Source of the DNA: Prunus persica
Taxonomy: Eukaryota > Streptophyta > Magnoliopsida > Rosales > Rosaceae
Assembly: GCF_000346465.2 (NCBI RefSeq)
Contig: NC_034016.1
Span: 1,029,481 to 1,093,480 of the forward strand
Length of the DNA: 64,000 nt
Reading direction: 5' to 3'
In this document: piece by piece, positions 22,661-35,830 of the stretch
Position numbering within the stretch: the first letter of the stretch is position 1
Layout: each line of letters starts with the position of its first letter
Translations under genes and position numbers: made by a program
Notes under the pieces: generated by a model
What the model saw: only the letters and a program-made list of their open reading frames with translations
Told to the model about the DNA's origin: nothing
Database searches by the model: none

Positions 22661-25600
22661 CTTAAGTCTAAACAATTGGCTAATTAAATGGAGCACAATT
22701 GTTGACCTAAGGAATATTCTCATTGTCCACATGGAGCCACATGGAGCTTAAGTTTGGCTAGCCTAGGCTATAGCCCAGGTGGCTTTTTTTTTTCCAGCCA
22801 AAAAAAAAATCATAGCTCACCCAATTTAAATAACCTAGCCTCCTTTTATTCTCCTCCTTGAACAACACGTAGTCAATAAAAAGAGAAGGGGAAAAAAAAA
22901 AAAAAAAACTCACACACAGCACATAGAAGAAAAAAAAAATATAAAAAAAAAATAAGCACCCTATCCTTGCACGTAGAAAAGAAGAAGAAAAATGCACTTG
23001 TTACTGCTGCACTCACCTTCAAGACTCAATTCAAGTGAACCAAGTTCATATATTCGTGAGATAAGCTTCTCTCAATTTGTTGATGTTTTAATTTGAGGAT
23101 TTTTTGTTTTCGTTTTTGGAGTTTATGAAGTATTAATTAGGATTTTCAATTGAAACTTATAAATTATCATTTAGGGATTTACAATTGGCGCTTATCAGTT
23201 TCAGTTTATGAATTATGAATTATCAAATAGGATTTATAATTGATTTGATTGTTCTTGCTTATTAAATAAGTGTTTTTATTTATTATTAATGAAATTACAT
23301 AGTACTGTTGTATTTTCTATCTACTTAGTACTTTGCATGTAAGGTAAATTTAGCCCACTCCATTTTGAAATTCTAAGTCTATCCCTGACTGAGATATATG
23401 TTCCCACAACTAGCTCACTCGAAAAAAAAAGGATTGACAGCAGATTTAACCGTCTCTTCATCAAGCATGCAATTTCAAACATCAAGAAGGCTATATATAC
23501 TAGCAAGTTGGTCTCGACACACAACTCTTTTCTTTATAAAATTAAAAATTAAAAATTAAAAATAAAATAATTTGACTTCAAACTCGATCAACACTTGATC
23601 TCATTGAACTCAAATGCATTTCTCATGTATTAGCAAGGGCTGATCCACGTACAGGCTGGAATAGACTCCAGTCCAGTGCAAGATTTAAAGTTACTAGACT
23701 TCGGTGCAAATTTTACGAAGTTGTCCCTACTCTCACAAATATTAGCCTACCCCTCTTTGCCACATGTTGTCTCTTGTGTTGCTTTTTGTTTTTAAATTTA
23801 ATAAACCAATCAAATTTTGCTGCTTTTATGTATTTTGGCTTCTCTTGTTCTCTTCTTCGTCCTTTTCTCTTCTACTTCTTTTCTCTTGTGCTGCATTTCT
23901 CTTCTTTTTTTTGTTTCTCTCTGCTTTATTTCTTTATTTCTTTTCTTCTTCTTTGTATTCAGTTTATTTTCTGCTTTATTCTCTTCCTCTCTTTGTGTGA
24001 ATCATTGTTTGTCCCCCTCTATCTCTCTCTTACTCTCACCGCTCCTTCTCTCACCAACTCTTTAATTGTTATTGTTAGGTTTTTAAGATTAGGGTTTGGT
24101 TTTTAAATTTTTAGAATTTTTAAATGTTAGCCTACCTCTAACAAAATTTCTGGGTCCGCCATTGTGTATTAGAATTTCCAATTGACAACTCTTGAGATAT
24201 CTGTTAATTTATTTGTTATGCCAACGCTTGATATAATTCCTAGTTGCTAGGCTAAGTCTCTTTAAGTTCTTCAATTTACATATAAACCTTTGTACTGGGC
24301 TGAATAGAGAAATCTTTAGTTCCAATCCAAATTGTATTTTCACTTATTTTAAGTTTATAAATCATTTATTTATCATCAAATATTTTACAAAACCCAAAAC
24401 GGGCATGCAGAACAGTTAACAACGACACATCTACAATTGTTTCAGTCAAAATTTAGTACTTAACATTGCAAGACATGTTAACAACGACACATTTCTAACA
24501 TGGGAGTTCATGCTTGCTTCTAATTTTTTTGGTTTTTGATACTGGGAGAATAAAGGTTAAATATGTGTTCTTATATACCAAGAAAAAACATTCATGAATG
24601 GCAACTACTTATTGAATGCATGAAGAGGATCCTCTATATTTTGAGCATGTTTCCCACATGTTCTTTTGCCTTTGGATTAGGTTTAGATAAAATTGAAACC
24701 TCCCCAATGTTATTTGAAGTGCAATTTTGGCAAGTTGTTATGAAATATGTACCAACCATACATGCATATTTAAACTCTATTTTTTTTACATCAATCAATT
24801 TGAACCCAAATCCTGGCCCAAGGCGATCAAGGCAACAACCCAAGACCCATAATTTTTTTTCTTTTCAAATTTGATGTTTTGTATTAGATATTTCTTTTTT
24901 TAATGCGGAAAGCAAAAAAATAAACAGAACTTAGATCCATGAGGGCGCAGGCACAAAGAGATTCAAGTAAAAAGAGTTCACAATCGAAAAAGAAAGACAA
25001 CAAGACCAAAATTTAAACGAGATCAAAGAATGACCTAAAGATGGTAAAGCATTAAGACATCTCCTTTGGAGATGCTCTGACACACATTTTCTCCTTTGGT
25101 TTCTTTATTTATTTTTCTTGTTTTTTTATGTATTTATTGCCAAACTTATTGCCAAAAGCATGTAAATACAAATGAATTCATCATTTGCACTCAACCCATC
25201 TGGCGTGCAATGAAAGCAGCTATAAAGCAGTGGCCGCAACCTCTAGCTGGCCTCGAGTTGATAAACCAATACAATATTTTGTTTTTGGATAACTTGACGG
25301 CCCACGCAAGAGCCATTAGTAAATATGACTTGACTCTTGATTTGCCGTTAAATTTGAACCTAATTTTTTATATTTATTTATTTATTTTTAAAAATAAAAT
25401 TAAAAATATTAATTTTTTTTTCTTCTCCAATTTCCCAGCTGTCATATAAATTATTAACATTTCATTCAGTTTTCTGTTAAATTTTTTTTAAAATTTTTTT
25501 TTTTTTTAAATTGAAGAAAAAGAGGAAAACAAATTCCCTGAGACCCACTGAACCAAACCCAGCGCCAACCCCCCCATCCCTCTTTCTCCTTCCCTGCCCC

Positions 25601-27240
25601 TCCTCCTCCACCCCAGACTCATCCCTCCCCTCTTTGACGGCGGCAATAGATCCATGCTCCCACCCCCACCCCACAAAACCCAGCCTGCAACCCACCCTTG
25701 GAGAGAGAGAGAAAATATATATATTTCAAAATTTTAAAGTTTTTTATTTTATTTTTTAATATTTATATTTTTTTTTATGTATAAAATGACAATTTTGCTC
25801 TTATATTTAAAAAAAAATTGAATGAAATGTTACGGATTTACACGTTAGGAGACAAATTGGCGAGAAAAAAATGTTCATATCCTTAATTTTCTATAATAAA
25901 TAAAAAAAGATATGAATAAATAAAAAATTAGGCATAAGTTCATAGGCCAAATCAAAAGTTAAGCCTATCAAATATTATGCTAATATTAAAATGCCAATAC
26001 TAAAATGCAAATTTCTTAAACTATATTTATGTACTAGCTTGCGTATGCAAAAGGATGAATTTGAACCACATCGATCTCTTTATACACGACACGATTGTCT
26101 TTTTCTCTCTCAAAATAGTGGCAAATGAAATGCAATTAACTATATATAAACATCGCATTTAAATAAATGTGGTGAAAATAGTATTATACTTCAATTATAG
26201 CCATAGACTTGTAGCCGTGATTACCTATAAATCAAACAATCACTACGTTGGTAAAAGGGTGGCACATAGTTTTGACAAGAAACATTCTCGTGAATATTCA
26301 ATAGAGGAAACGGAATAAAAGAATGCTTCAAGCATTCATAAGCCAGTTAGGATTTCATATATTTTATGGAATGAGGTAGAATCATTTTTCGAAAACATTA
26401 TTTTTTTCAGAAAAAGGAAAAAAAAAAAAAGAAGTAAACAAAATACATAAAGTATGCACTTGACCAAATAATCATTTTATTAATTCTTTGTTGCAGTTGA
26501 AATAAATAAGAAAATACTTCCCTTCTTATCAGGTAAGTAGAAATTTTTATATTTTTATTAATAACAGTGTAACATGTGTATATAAGTTTTTCGTTTTATA
26601 TTTTTAATAAATTATGATTCGCATAAAAAAAAAGAAAATCTTCTTATAAATAAGCAGACAAATAGTATTCAATGAAATATACGCATTATTTATTGAAACT
26701 TGATTGACTCGCTCATTCTCCAGAAGTGACTGCAAAGAATAAAATAACACTAATCTAATTAAATTATCACAAGCAAACAAAATTAAGTATATAAAAAGAG
26801 AATAAACGAAGTAAAAGACAACCCGTAACCGACAAGTTACTAATATATTGTTTGTGTCAACGTACCATTATGGGCACCTAAAGAGTATCAAGTAACCTAC
26901 TCAATAATTGTCACTAAAATTCGGGAAAAATAAATATAAAAAATTTAACTTTTCATAGGATCAATCATGCAATCTTTTTCCTGTGTGAAGATGAAGATGA
27001 GAATCCCAACCCCCCAAAAAAAAAAAAGAAAAAAAAAAAAGATGAAGATGAGAATGTATCAGGACGAGAAGCTGCGCAGAATTCATGAGCACAGAGAGGA
27101 TTAAAAGAGATAAGGCAGGCTTTTGGTTCAGAAAAAGGGAAGAAGTGTGTTCCCTCTGTGTGGAAGGTGGATGAACAAAGAAACAAACACAAAGATATGA
27201 TAGAAAATGTATATTAAAATTGGGAAGAAACAAAAAACCA
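22661..27240. other. Intergenic, repeat-derived, no gene supported
   Basis: Long poly-A/poly-T and pyrimidine-rich tracts (23780-24070, 25495-25700) give hydrophobic or proline-rich chance frames with no domain. Segments near 23640-24170 have the look of decayed transposon ends but cannot be classified. Confidence 0.5.
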
Positions 27241-27454
27241 AAGAGATACTTACGTGATTTAAATTTGATTTCTGACCTCCACTAGGCACCACCACTCATG
27301 CATTTTTGAAAGCTGAAGTGAAAGGAGATAAGAACGCTTCTGTCACTTTTGACCAGGATTTATTTGATTTCAATTTGTTACAAGTTGTGCGATGCCAATC
27401 ATGATGCATAAATATAAAATCAATATCGGTTTGTCGCGTCTGCACCCATTTTGC

Positions 27455-27918
27455 AAATTGTAATTGTAAATCAAATACGGAATTGTGAATTAAATAAAGT
27501 ACTCTTGCGATATTTGTTAAAAGATTGAATTTCGAGTTCTTTAAACGATTAAGTTAAAGATAATATCGATGCAATAACTCTAAACAAATGATATGTCAAG
27601 ATGAATGAGTTCTGCATGAGAATTCTTTTATGTGCTTAGAGACAATGGAGGGCCCCAAACCACGACTAGGTGGAGCAGGTTCCAAATCCTGATGATGGGG
27701 TTAATGGGGTACATTAACAATCAATCAAATGTATGTGTGGCCAAAACAACATTGTTTAAAAAATTGTAACTGTAATTGTAAATCAAATACAATTTCCTTT
27801 TCAAATTGTGCACTAAATATAATTGTTCTATTTGAAAAAGTACTCTTGTGATATTTGTTGGACGGTTAAGTTTCGAGTTTTCGAAGCAATTAGGTTGAAG
27901 ACGGTATCGATGCAATAT
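27455..27918. repeat. Diverged direct duplication
   Basis: 27455-27575 and 27762-27918 share an ordered series of blocks: AATTGTAAATCAAATAC, AGTACTCTTG, GATATTTGTT, TTTCGAGTT and TATCGATGCAAT. The second copy has small insertions. Nature unknown. Confidence 0.7.
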
Positions 27919-30780
27919 GAGGATACGATATGAACTTGTTTTATAAGCAAATTGTGAACTTGGTAAGTAGGATGGCTAATGGTGGTTAGCTAAATTGGTT
28001 TAAGGTCTCTGTTTTTTTGCCAAAACATTAATATTTAGTAGCTCCCAAGTTACTGTGGTTGTCTTCTTATAACTGAAAATAGACAATGAGTGTGGTGTGG
28101 AGATATTACAAAGTCAATATATATCGCATACTTTGCTTCCCTAATTTTCACGTTATCTGTCATGCAAAGCCAGAAAATAGTAAACTATTACTAGGATGCG
28201 ACCTCCCAAGTTGGCCATTTGCTTTTGTTGCTTTTGTTGTTTGCCAACTGCAAAATGTAAATTAGAATTAAGGACGATGTTTTGCAGCAAAGTTGAAATA
28301 TTAAGAGATTTCGCCTCGGTGGCATTATATAGCACGCATAATTAATACATGCAAATGAGAAATAACAAAGCAACGAAGTGGCAAGTGGCAATGTTGGATT
28401 GGAGCAGTCGTAAATTTTTTTAGGAAGAAATTAAAAACCGCGTTAGGCCGGTTGGTTAGGGTAGTATACACTAAATCTAGCCATGTTTTGGGTAGGCCGA
28501 AAATTTTCAGAAAATAAAAATAGGTAAATATGAAGCAACAAGACCAAGGAAAAGAAAAAAGAAAAAAAAATAGAGAGAGAGGGACACAAGTGGTAAGGAA
28601 TCACGTGATTAGATATGAATGGTATTAAACTCTATAATTATTTTGAACTGGGTAAAATTATTTGCACATCCAATTTTTTTTACACCCTAGCCCAATTTCT
28701 TGAACACTAGCCTAGTTTTATAGCAATAGATGCTAATTGTTTTACATGTATTCATTGTTTTTTTTTTTTTTTTTTCAAAATGCAGTTGATTTTTTTTTTC
28801 TTTCTTATTTGATGGATGCAATATCAATTTTGCTGTTTATATTATTTAATCATCATATCAGTGCCATGCACATATTATAGTTTTTGGAAATTTCTTGTAT
28901 CGGTGTACCCGTACTATATTCATGTAACGTGCAAGTTCTGCCTACTTGACTTCCAAATCCTAAATCCACCACTAATAATATATAGGTCTCATTATTATCG
29001 AGTTTGATCTCCCTGCGTATAGATTATAGTAGTTCAAGCTATTGTTTATATAAAGAAAAAAAAATTAGAAACGTATTCGTTTATTTGTAATGGGAAAAAG
29101 TGCTTCTAATGCCTTGCTTTCCATTTGTATGCTTCGAAACAGAAAAGAAACAATTTTTTCATGTGTATGGCGTTCAATATGAGCCACCATTAGTGATTTA
29201 AGATGAAGATCATCTGGGCCCATAAAGATTAACATGGCTTAAAAGCCTAATTTAAAGAAAAAAGGCAAACTCCATCAAGACACGTAACATTCTTCACGTA
29301 CTAAAAGAAATCATTTTTACTTTTGATAACTTATTTTTATATGTTCCACAAAATAAATATACTTTTGTATGTAGATGTAGTGAGGGATCACATAACAGGG
29401 ATAAACTTTCTTATACTTTATTATATATACCCATTATTCTATATCGCTTTTATCACGTGACTATCTAATTTTAGAGATACATATATTTGATTTCATTAAG
29501 TTACCCTTACTGCCACTCTACAGAACCGTACATGAGATTTTCACCTCATACGGCTCCTCATTGAATTCATATTATTCAAATTCATCTACCTCGATTTTGA
29601 CCTTATAAATCAATGTATATAGAATTAATTATTAAAACTCGTGCATCTATGAAGGGATGAATACAATGAGATTGAATATTTGAATGAGGTGTAACAATTA
29701 AGGTATAAAGTATATTAATGTGTTTTAGGAATATTTTAATTTTTTATATAGTAAATTACAAATATTCTAAGTTTTATATAATTTATATTAATTGTTTCGT
29801 GATGAAATGAATGGTCGAATTCTAATGAAATATGATCCGGGTTCCGGCTTTGTACTTATATAACAAGATAATTGTATGTGTACTAAATGAAATATTCTTT
29901 TATGAGGTAGTTTGATATAGGAATTTTTATAGAAATGTCACATGAATTTATATATCAATTTCAATTTGTTATCTTAAAGAAAAATTTAAGCATTTTGAAA
30001 AGTTAAGGTGACATTTTACTTAAATTTTTCTTTAAGGTGACAAATTAAAACTGATGTATAAGTTTAGATGACATTTTTACAATTATCCCTTTGATATATT
30101 ATCAGAATTATTTATACCAACATAAATTGATTAGGAATTTTTTTTTTTTTGCATGTTAATACATGTGATATGGGAGTGGAAAAATCGAATCTAAAATCTC
30201 ATATGTACAATATAAGTAAATACTCTTAATTACTTTAGCTACAAATTTCATACATCGTATATATTTTTAGTCCGTAAAAATATAAGTTGTGACATTTGGC
30301 GAGTAAATTTACATCCTTGTCCTAAACTTACCTTTTTATCTTTGGATGTAGTGAGATGTAAAGGAATATTATTGGATATGAATGACTAATGAGGGCAATG
30401 ATAAAAACGATAAATAGCAAAAGGGCCACTTGTGGTGAAAAGAAGGTACATCAAACCATGTAACATGAATCATTCATGGGTGGGATTGCTTTTGAGTGCG
30501 GTTTCGGTTATACGCAAATGGAACCTTCTAGTTCTTCTCCAGGTCTTGGAAAACTCCGTCCTTTCATTTTTCATATATTCTTTCTTTGTCACATTTCTTT
30601 TCTTTTTTTGAAAGGCTTAAAGAAAAATTATATATGAAAATTTTCACTATAACATTTTTCCGTTTAAAATTTTCTTTGTCACGAATCTTTTTTCCTTCGT
30701 AAAGGCTTAAATGGGGTTTTGAGTTTGACCCAAATGGGTCATCCACTCTCTCTGAAGAGTTCTGATCTGATCAAATAAAT
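27919..30780. other. Intergenic, AT-rich
   Basis: No gene is supported. It contains a short plastid-like insert near 29498-29590 and transposon-like debris near 28660-28990. Confidence 0.5.
29498..29590 (-). other. Plastid-derived insert (NUPT), rps12 intron domain V-like
   Basis: On the minus strand this reads as the plastid group II intron end preceding the 3' exons of rps12: GAGCCGTATGAGGTGAAAAT, followed directly by CTCATGTACGGTTCTGTAGA, then GTGGCAGTAAGGGTAACTTA. The paired halves GAGCCGTATGAG and CTCATGTACGGTTC form a domain V hairpin with a GAAA-like loop. The match is recalled from general knowledge of plastid genomes; the edges are estimates. It is a nuclear copy with no coding role. 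Confidence 0.75.
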
Positions 30781-30849
30781 CAGGACCGCAGTTGTGGGTC
30801 CCACTTTTCTGGTCCCACCATCATATCAAATCAGTATTCATGGTGTATT

Positions 30850-30859
30850 GCCACGTGGC
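30850..30859. promoter_or_regulatory. G-box upstream of the SKP2A-like gene
   Basis: Perfect palindrome GCCACGTGGC, the core G-box bound by plant bZIP and bHLH factors, roughly 50 bp before a TATA-like TTTTATACTT and about 175 bp before the end of the first noncoding exon. Functional status is inferred from motif and position only. Confidence 0.5.
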
Positions 30860-31786
30860 ACCATACACGTCTTCAATTCTCTGCCTAGACGCTTCTCCTC
30901 TCTTCCTTTTATACTTATTAAATGTTCTTTCTCTTTCTCTCTCTGTTTTTCTGTTTCTCTGCTTCACGAAATCATCAAACCGAGACCAAAACAAAACAAG
31001 CCCACATACTGTTTTGATCAAGAACCTTATTCAGGTATATGATCAACGCATGAACTTTCTCTGTTTTTCAAAGAATTTCTGTATGTTGCTCTGTTTTGTT
31101 ATAAGTACTTGGTCTTGATGAGTTCAATTTTTCAGTATTAGTTTTTCTTTTTTCTAAATTTAACAATTTGGTGTCATTTTGCGGAGCTATTATTTTGATT
31201 TCCTCTAAAAGTTGCACCTTTTGTGTTCTAAGTTCAAATATAATCTTTTGTGTTTCAAATTTATGTTCTTTGAAGTTGAGGTTCCATTTTTCATTTCATC
31301 ATCACTGTCAAGCTTGTTCCTTTCTTCTAATTTGATTTTGAGCTTGCTTGAACTGATACCAGTTCTGTCTTTCAATTTACTGAAATGGGTTTCTTTCAAA
31401 AATTAAAAAGAAAAATTGAAAGGGTCTCTTTGATTGTTGAAATTTCCTTTTTGCTTAGAAAAATTGAAAGCTGTAATATTTCAATGTTATTATAAGCAAC
31501 CTAATGGGTTTATTTATATTTACAAAATAACAATGGCTTTTTAATTTGAACATGATTTACTCTGCTATATCTGTTACATGATTCTCTGCAAGTTTCTAAG
31601 GTGTTGACACATGGGTTTGTGTTGGTACTCTATTTTGTTGTCGTTTTTCCACACCTTTGTTTTCTCTGTATCGGAATTTGTACTGACTTATCCATGTTTC
31701 TCTCTCTTTAGCTGGTGACAGAAACGAGGAGCTTTTCTTTTATATTGTTTAAGGCGGTGAGTTTTGGGCTGAGATTAGATTCTGAA

Positions 31787-34724
31787 ATGGTAGGAAAAGA
31801 AAACTTCAAGACTGAAGACTTGAACTTGTGCTTTGAGAAACTCATGATGTTTGGTGCTGGTAGTGCTGGTGCTATTGCGCTTGGTGGTGGACAAGTGAAA
31901 ATGGAAGGAAGGGCTATTACTGATTGGAAGGATATTCCCATGGAGCTCCTGTTGCAAATCCTTGGACTTGTCGATGATCAGACGGTGATCATGGCTTCTG
32001 GAGTCTGTCGTGGCTGGAGAGATGCTGTTTGCTTGGGCCTTACCTATCTCTCCCTCTCATGGTATATGCTTTGCCCTCTGTACATCCTTTTTTGTTGTTG
32101 TTGCTGTTGCTGTTGTTGTTGTTGTTGTTGTGGCATCAAAACTAGTTGAAATATTTTGTTTGATGATACAAATAACGAAACAAATATGTTGACATAATGT
32201 GTGTGTAAATATTGCCCTGTCCTCTTTGATAAACCATTCTCTGTTCTTGTGTAATCCCTTTTGACAGTTTTGTTACTCTTTAGAACTCGATATGATTCCT
32301 CCAATGGTTTTTATTAATTAAAATGCATCTCAAAAATTGTTTTCTGTAAGGGTATTATGAGAAATGATTTCAATTTGTAAGAGCGTATATAGGGTTATGT
32401 GAAAATGATGCTTTAAGTGTTCCAGATCAGACTAATTGTATTGCTTGCCCATGCTGTCTAGTTGTAAGATTACGTCTAGATTCACTTCCTGGAGTTGGTA
32501 AAATTTTATTTTGTTCCCTGCGCAAGGCTCTTTTCATCTCAGCTAATTATTTGAAGTTATTTGGAGTTACATTTTTTCTCCCAAGACAGTTCCTGATTTT
32601 AAGTTGGCCTCCTATGTTAGAATGGAGATATATTTATCTTCCTCAATTTTTGAAAGTCAATTCTCTCTCTTTTTTGTGACATAATGTCTGTAATCTTTAT
32701 GAGAGGAATTTCATCATGAATATCTTTTTGAAATAGATTTAATTGGAAGGAAAAGATGTTGATAAGGGTTGCTGCATTATGTTTATACAGTCAGTTTAAG
32801 CTTTTTGTTAGTATTGCGCATACAATCTCAATGTGAAATCATGGGGTATTTTGAGATCCACGTTGTTACCAACTGTGTGCGACTTAGTTAGTTGTTGGTA
32901 CTTCATGTTTCTGGTTATCATTAGTATATTTATTTTCAGTTTATTTCTTCCCTCTCCCCTTACCCTTGCCAACCCAACACAAAAGGAGAGAATGTAAGTA
33001 CATTGATGATGCTCAACTAACAGAGTTGAAAGCTTGCTAAGGTGAATCAAAGACGGCTGAGAAAGGAGCTAAAGATCCTATGGAAATTTGGAATATCAAA
33101 AGCGTAAGACTATGCTTTTGGGTACAGGGAACTTAAGATTTTCCCAGATGCCAAATCCTTTCTCTGTTGTTTCCAGAAAGTAAATGAGTGACATGAAAAG
33201 ATTCTAGAGATTGTCTATGACTTGATTTAAGCTTTGTGCATTGATTTAGAAAGAAAAAAAGGTTCTGAATGCCAATTTAATCATTACTAGCTTGTCAATT
33301 GTCTTTTCAGGTGCACCAAGAACATGAACAACTTGGTCCTATCTCTTGCTCCTAAGTTTACAAGATTGCAGACTCTAATTCTACGTCAAGATAAACCCCA
33401 ACTTGAGGATAATGCTGTTGAGAGCATTGCAAACTTCTGTCATGATCTGCAGGTCCTGGACCTCAGCAAAAGCTTCAAGCTCAGTGACCGCTCCCTGTAT
33501 GCCTTAGCTCATGGGTGCCCTAATCTTACAAAACTCAACATTAGCGGGTGTACAGCCTTCAGTGACAGTGCTCTTGAGTATCTGGCTAGCTTTTGCCAAA
33601 AAATGAAAGTTCTGAATCTTTGTGGATGTGTCAGAACTGCATCAGACAGGGCATTGCAGGTAAAGATAAGATATTGAATTTTTTTTTTTCCCACGTCTTA
33701 ACTAAGATAGTTCTATTAATACCGTAAAATCATGTGCAGGCTATTGGTCGTTATTGCAGTCAGTTGCAGTGTCTGAATCTTGGTTGGTGTGAGGATGTAA
33801 GTGATGTTGGAGTTATGAGCTTGGCATATGGATGCCCTGATCTCAGAACCGTTGATTTGTGTGGCTGTCTCCAAATAACAGGTATTTTGGTTACAGTACC
33901 TGTTCCTTGTTACAGTTGGCTTTGGCAGTCGTATTTCTCAAATCTCGTATTTGCACATGTATGTACTAATAGGTGCATTGCAAGGGAATCAATGCTGCTA
34001 TTATCAAGTTGCTTAGTATTGGCTGTGCTGTTTCAGAGTTGGCAATCACTATCCATCATTAACCTTATAGTAGCGATTTAGCATTGTCTTCAGTAAAATG
34101 CCTAATGACTTAATGAAATTTTTTATTAGATGCTTAGGCTAACCTTTCATGTCCTTTTCTTTTTATGCCTTCCATTTGCTACCAATTGAAATAATTAACC
34201 CATATCCATCTTGATGAAAGAATGCGCCAAAAATAGCACTGAACTGAAAGAGAGCCCTTATAATTGGAGCATGAGGAATTGAACACAAAATGTAGTTTAC
34301 CTGGTTTATGGATAGTGATCATCTCTGATGCCTTTATTCTTTCATTGCAGATGACAGTGTGATTGCTTTGGCAAACAAGTGCCCTCATCTGAGATCCCTT
34401 GGCCTTTATTACTGTCAGAACATTACAGACAGAGCAATGTATTCTTTGGCCCAGAGTTTAGTGAGGAACAAGCCTGCAGCAGTGTGGGAATCTAGGAAAC
34501 CCAAGAATGATGAGGAAGGGCTCAAGACTCTCAACATCAGCCAATGCACAGCACTCACCCCTTCTGCTGTTCAGGCGGTGTGCGACTCATTTCCCGCACT
34601 TCATACCTGCTCTGGAAGGCATTCCCTCATTATGAGCGGCTGTTTGAACTTGACTTCCGTGCATTGTGCCTGTGCTGTCCAAGCACACCGCACGGCTAGC
34701 GCCTTTCCTCATTCGGCTCATTGA
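31787..34724 (+). CDS. SKP2A: F-box/LRR protein, SKP2A-like
   Basis: Four coding exons with consistent phases: 31787-32061, 33311-33659, 33740-33881 and 34351-34724. Together they give 379 residues. A noncoding first exon ends at 31034 and the second begins at 31712. The start at 31787 gives MVGKENFKTEDL; no ATG precedes it in the exon frame. The F-box is at about residues 45-90 (WKDIPMELLLQILGLVDDQ, then ASGVCRGWRDAV). Leucine-rich repeats of the cysteine-containing type follow to about residue 340 (LTKLNISGC, MKVLNLCGC, LQCLNLGWC, LRTVDLCGC). The C-terminus, through VCDSFPALHTCSGRHSLIMS and ending PHSAH, is diagnostic of plant SKP2A/B. These proteins are substrate receptors of SCF ubiquitin ligases acting on cell-cycle factors, and SKP2A is linked to auxin response in Arabidopsis. 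A (TTG/CTG)n run lies at the start of intron 1. Confidence 0.95.
32093..32131. repeat. (TTG)n trinucleotide run in SKP2A-like intron 1
   Basis: About 13 TTG/CTG units located about 30 bp after the exon 1 donor site. It creates a spurious valine-rich or glutamine-rich reading frame but is intronic. Confidence 0.9.
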
Positions 34725-34930
34725 GTAGAGGAAAGAGGATTAGGGTAACAAACAAAAGTGTGTGGAAGGGCCGAGAACCCAAAGCCTCAGTATATATGTT
34801 TGTGATGAGATGTAATCAGCAGCAAATGGGCAATGGCCTGGAACTACGGACTTTAAGAAGTATCTTGACTCATGTTATCAGCTTTTGAATTATGACTTTT
34901 GCAGCATTTTGACTGCTGGAAAACAAACTT
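34662..34930 (+). repeat. Duplicated SKP2A 3' end, resident copy
   Basis: These 269 bp cover the last 20 codons, the stop and about 206 bp of 3' UTR of the SKP2A-like gene. They recur without any insertion or deletion at 42702-42970 with about nine substitutions, in the same orientation. Confidence 0.95.
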
Positions 34931-35830
34931 AATTTTGTTCATTTTAACAAGCAATTTGGCGTTCCCATACCCGAAGCCGACCTGAAAATATATTTATTTA
35001 TATTTAAATAAATAAATAAATAAATAAAATATTTATATTTAACTTTAAATTAACCTTCCTTTTCTAATTCTTTCTAATCTTCTTTAGAATTTCATATTGA
35101 TGTGATTTTGAATAGTTAAGTTGAATTTTATAATTAATTTGGATGTGTTGAATAATAATTTAATATGAAACTTAAGTTAAAATGTATGATAAATATTTTT
35201 TATGCATAAACAAAAAATTGGGGCTTCGGGACGGATATGGGGGATAGTCTTCCGATGGGAATGAGAACGGGGATTCTCTGAAATCTATTAAAAAGGGATA
35301 GGTTCGGGGACGGGGGAGGAGATGGAGAGCGGGACAGGGATGGTATTGTCATACACGGTCCCCACCCTACCTGTTGCCATCCCTAAACCTAACCCTCTCA
35401 CTTTAATTGGTTAATTGATTTATTTTTCTTTTGACTTTTTCCATTATTTACTATTAATTTGTTTGCAGCTTGGAAGTGATTTTGAAGCCTTGAATTCTCA
35501 TTTTTCCGTTCTTCATGTGTTTAGACTTCAAGGCTTCAAGATTCCTTTCAAGCTGCAAACAGATTAATGGTAATTAATGGATAACTTCAAAAATGAAGTA
35601 ATCCATTAGAAATGGCCAAAATAGATGAAATTGGAAAACCAAAAGAAAGAACATTGATTCCCCATTGTAGAATTGCCTTTTCAATTGGTGGACCATAAAT
35701 CTCTATATCACCACTAGTCTACAAAAACAAAAAAGCAGTAATGGCAAATGGTATTGAGTGCAATTCTTTTTCACGCATATTCTACAAGACAAATCTTACT
35801 AATAAAGAAACACAAACACTTTAAGCATAC
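34931..35830. mobile_element. Non-autonomous hAT-like element and spacer
   Basis: From about 34950 to 35392 the sequence is rich in CCCGAAGCC and GGGACGGGGG-like motifs. It ends in GGTCCCCACCCTACC, then TGTTGCCATCCCTA. Read from the other strand, that end is TAGGGATGGCAACAGGTAGG, a typical hAT terminus. The left terminus seems cut at the 34930 junction. An (AAAT)n run is at 35004-35030. 35393-35830 shows no gene. Confidence 0.5.

Noticed and set aside
23764..24106. Overlapping hydrophobic frames that look like membrane proteins
   Set aside because: Low-complexity pyrimidine tract giving Leu/Phe/Ser in every frame.
25511..25759. Proline/serine-rich frame
   Set aside because: Derived from a C-rich tract bordered by poly-T; no conserved sequence.
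32010..32192. Valine-rich and glutamine-rich frames in SKP2A-like intron 1
   Set aside because: Produced by the (TTG)n repeat in the intron.
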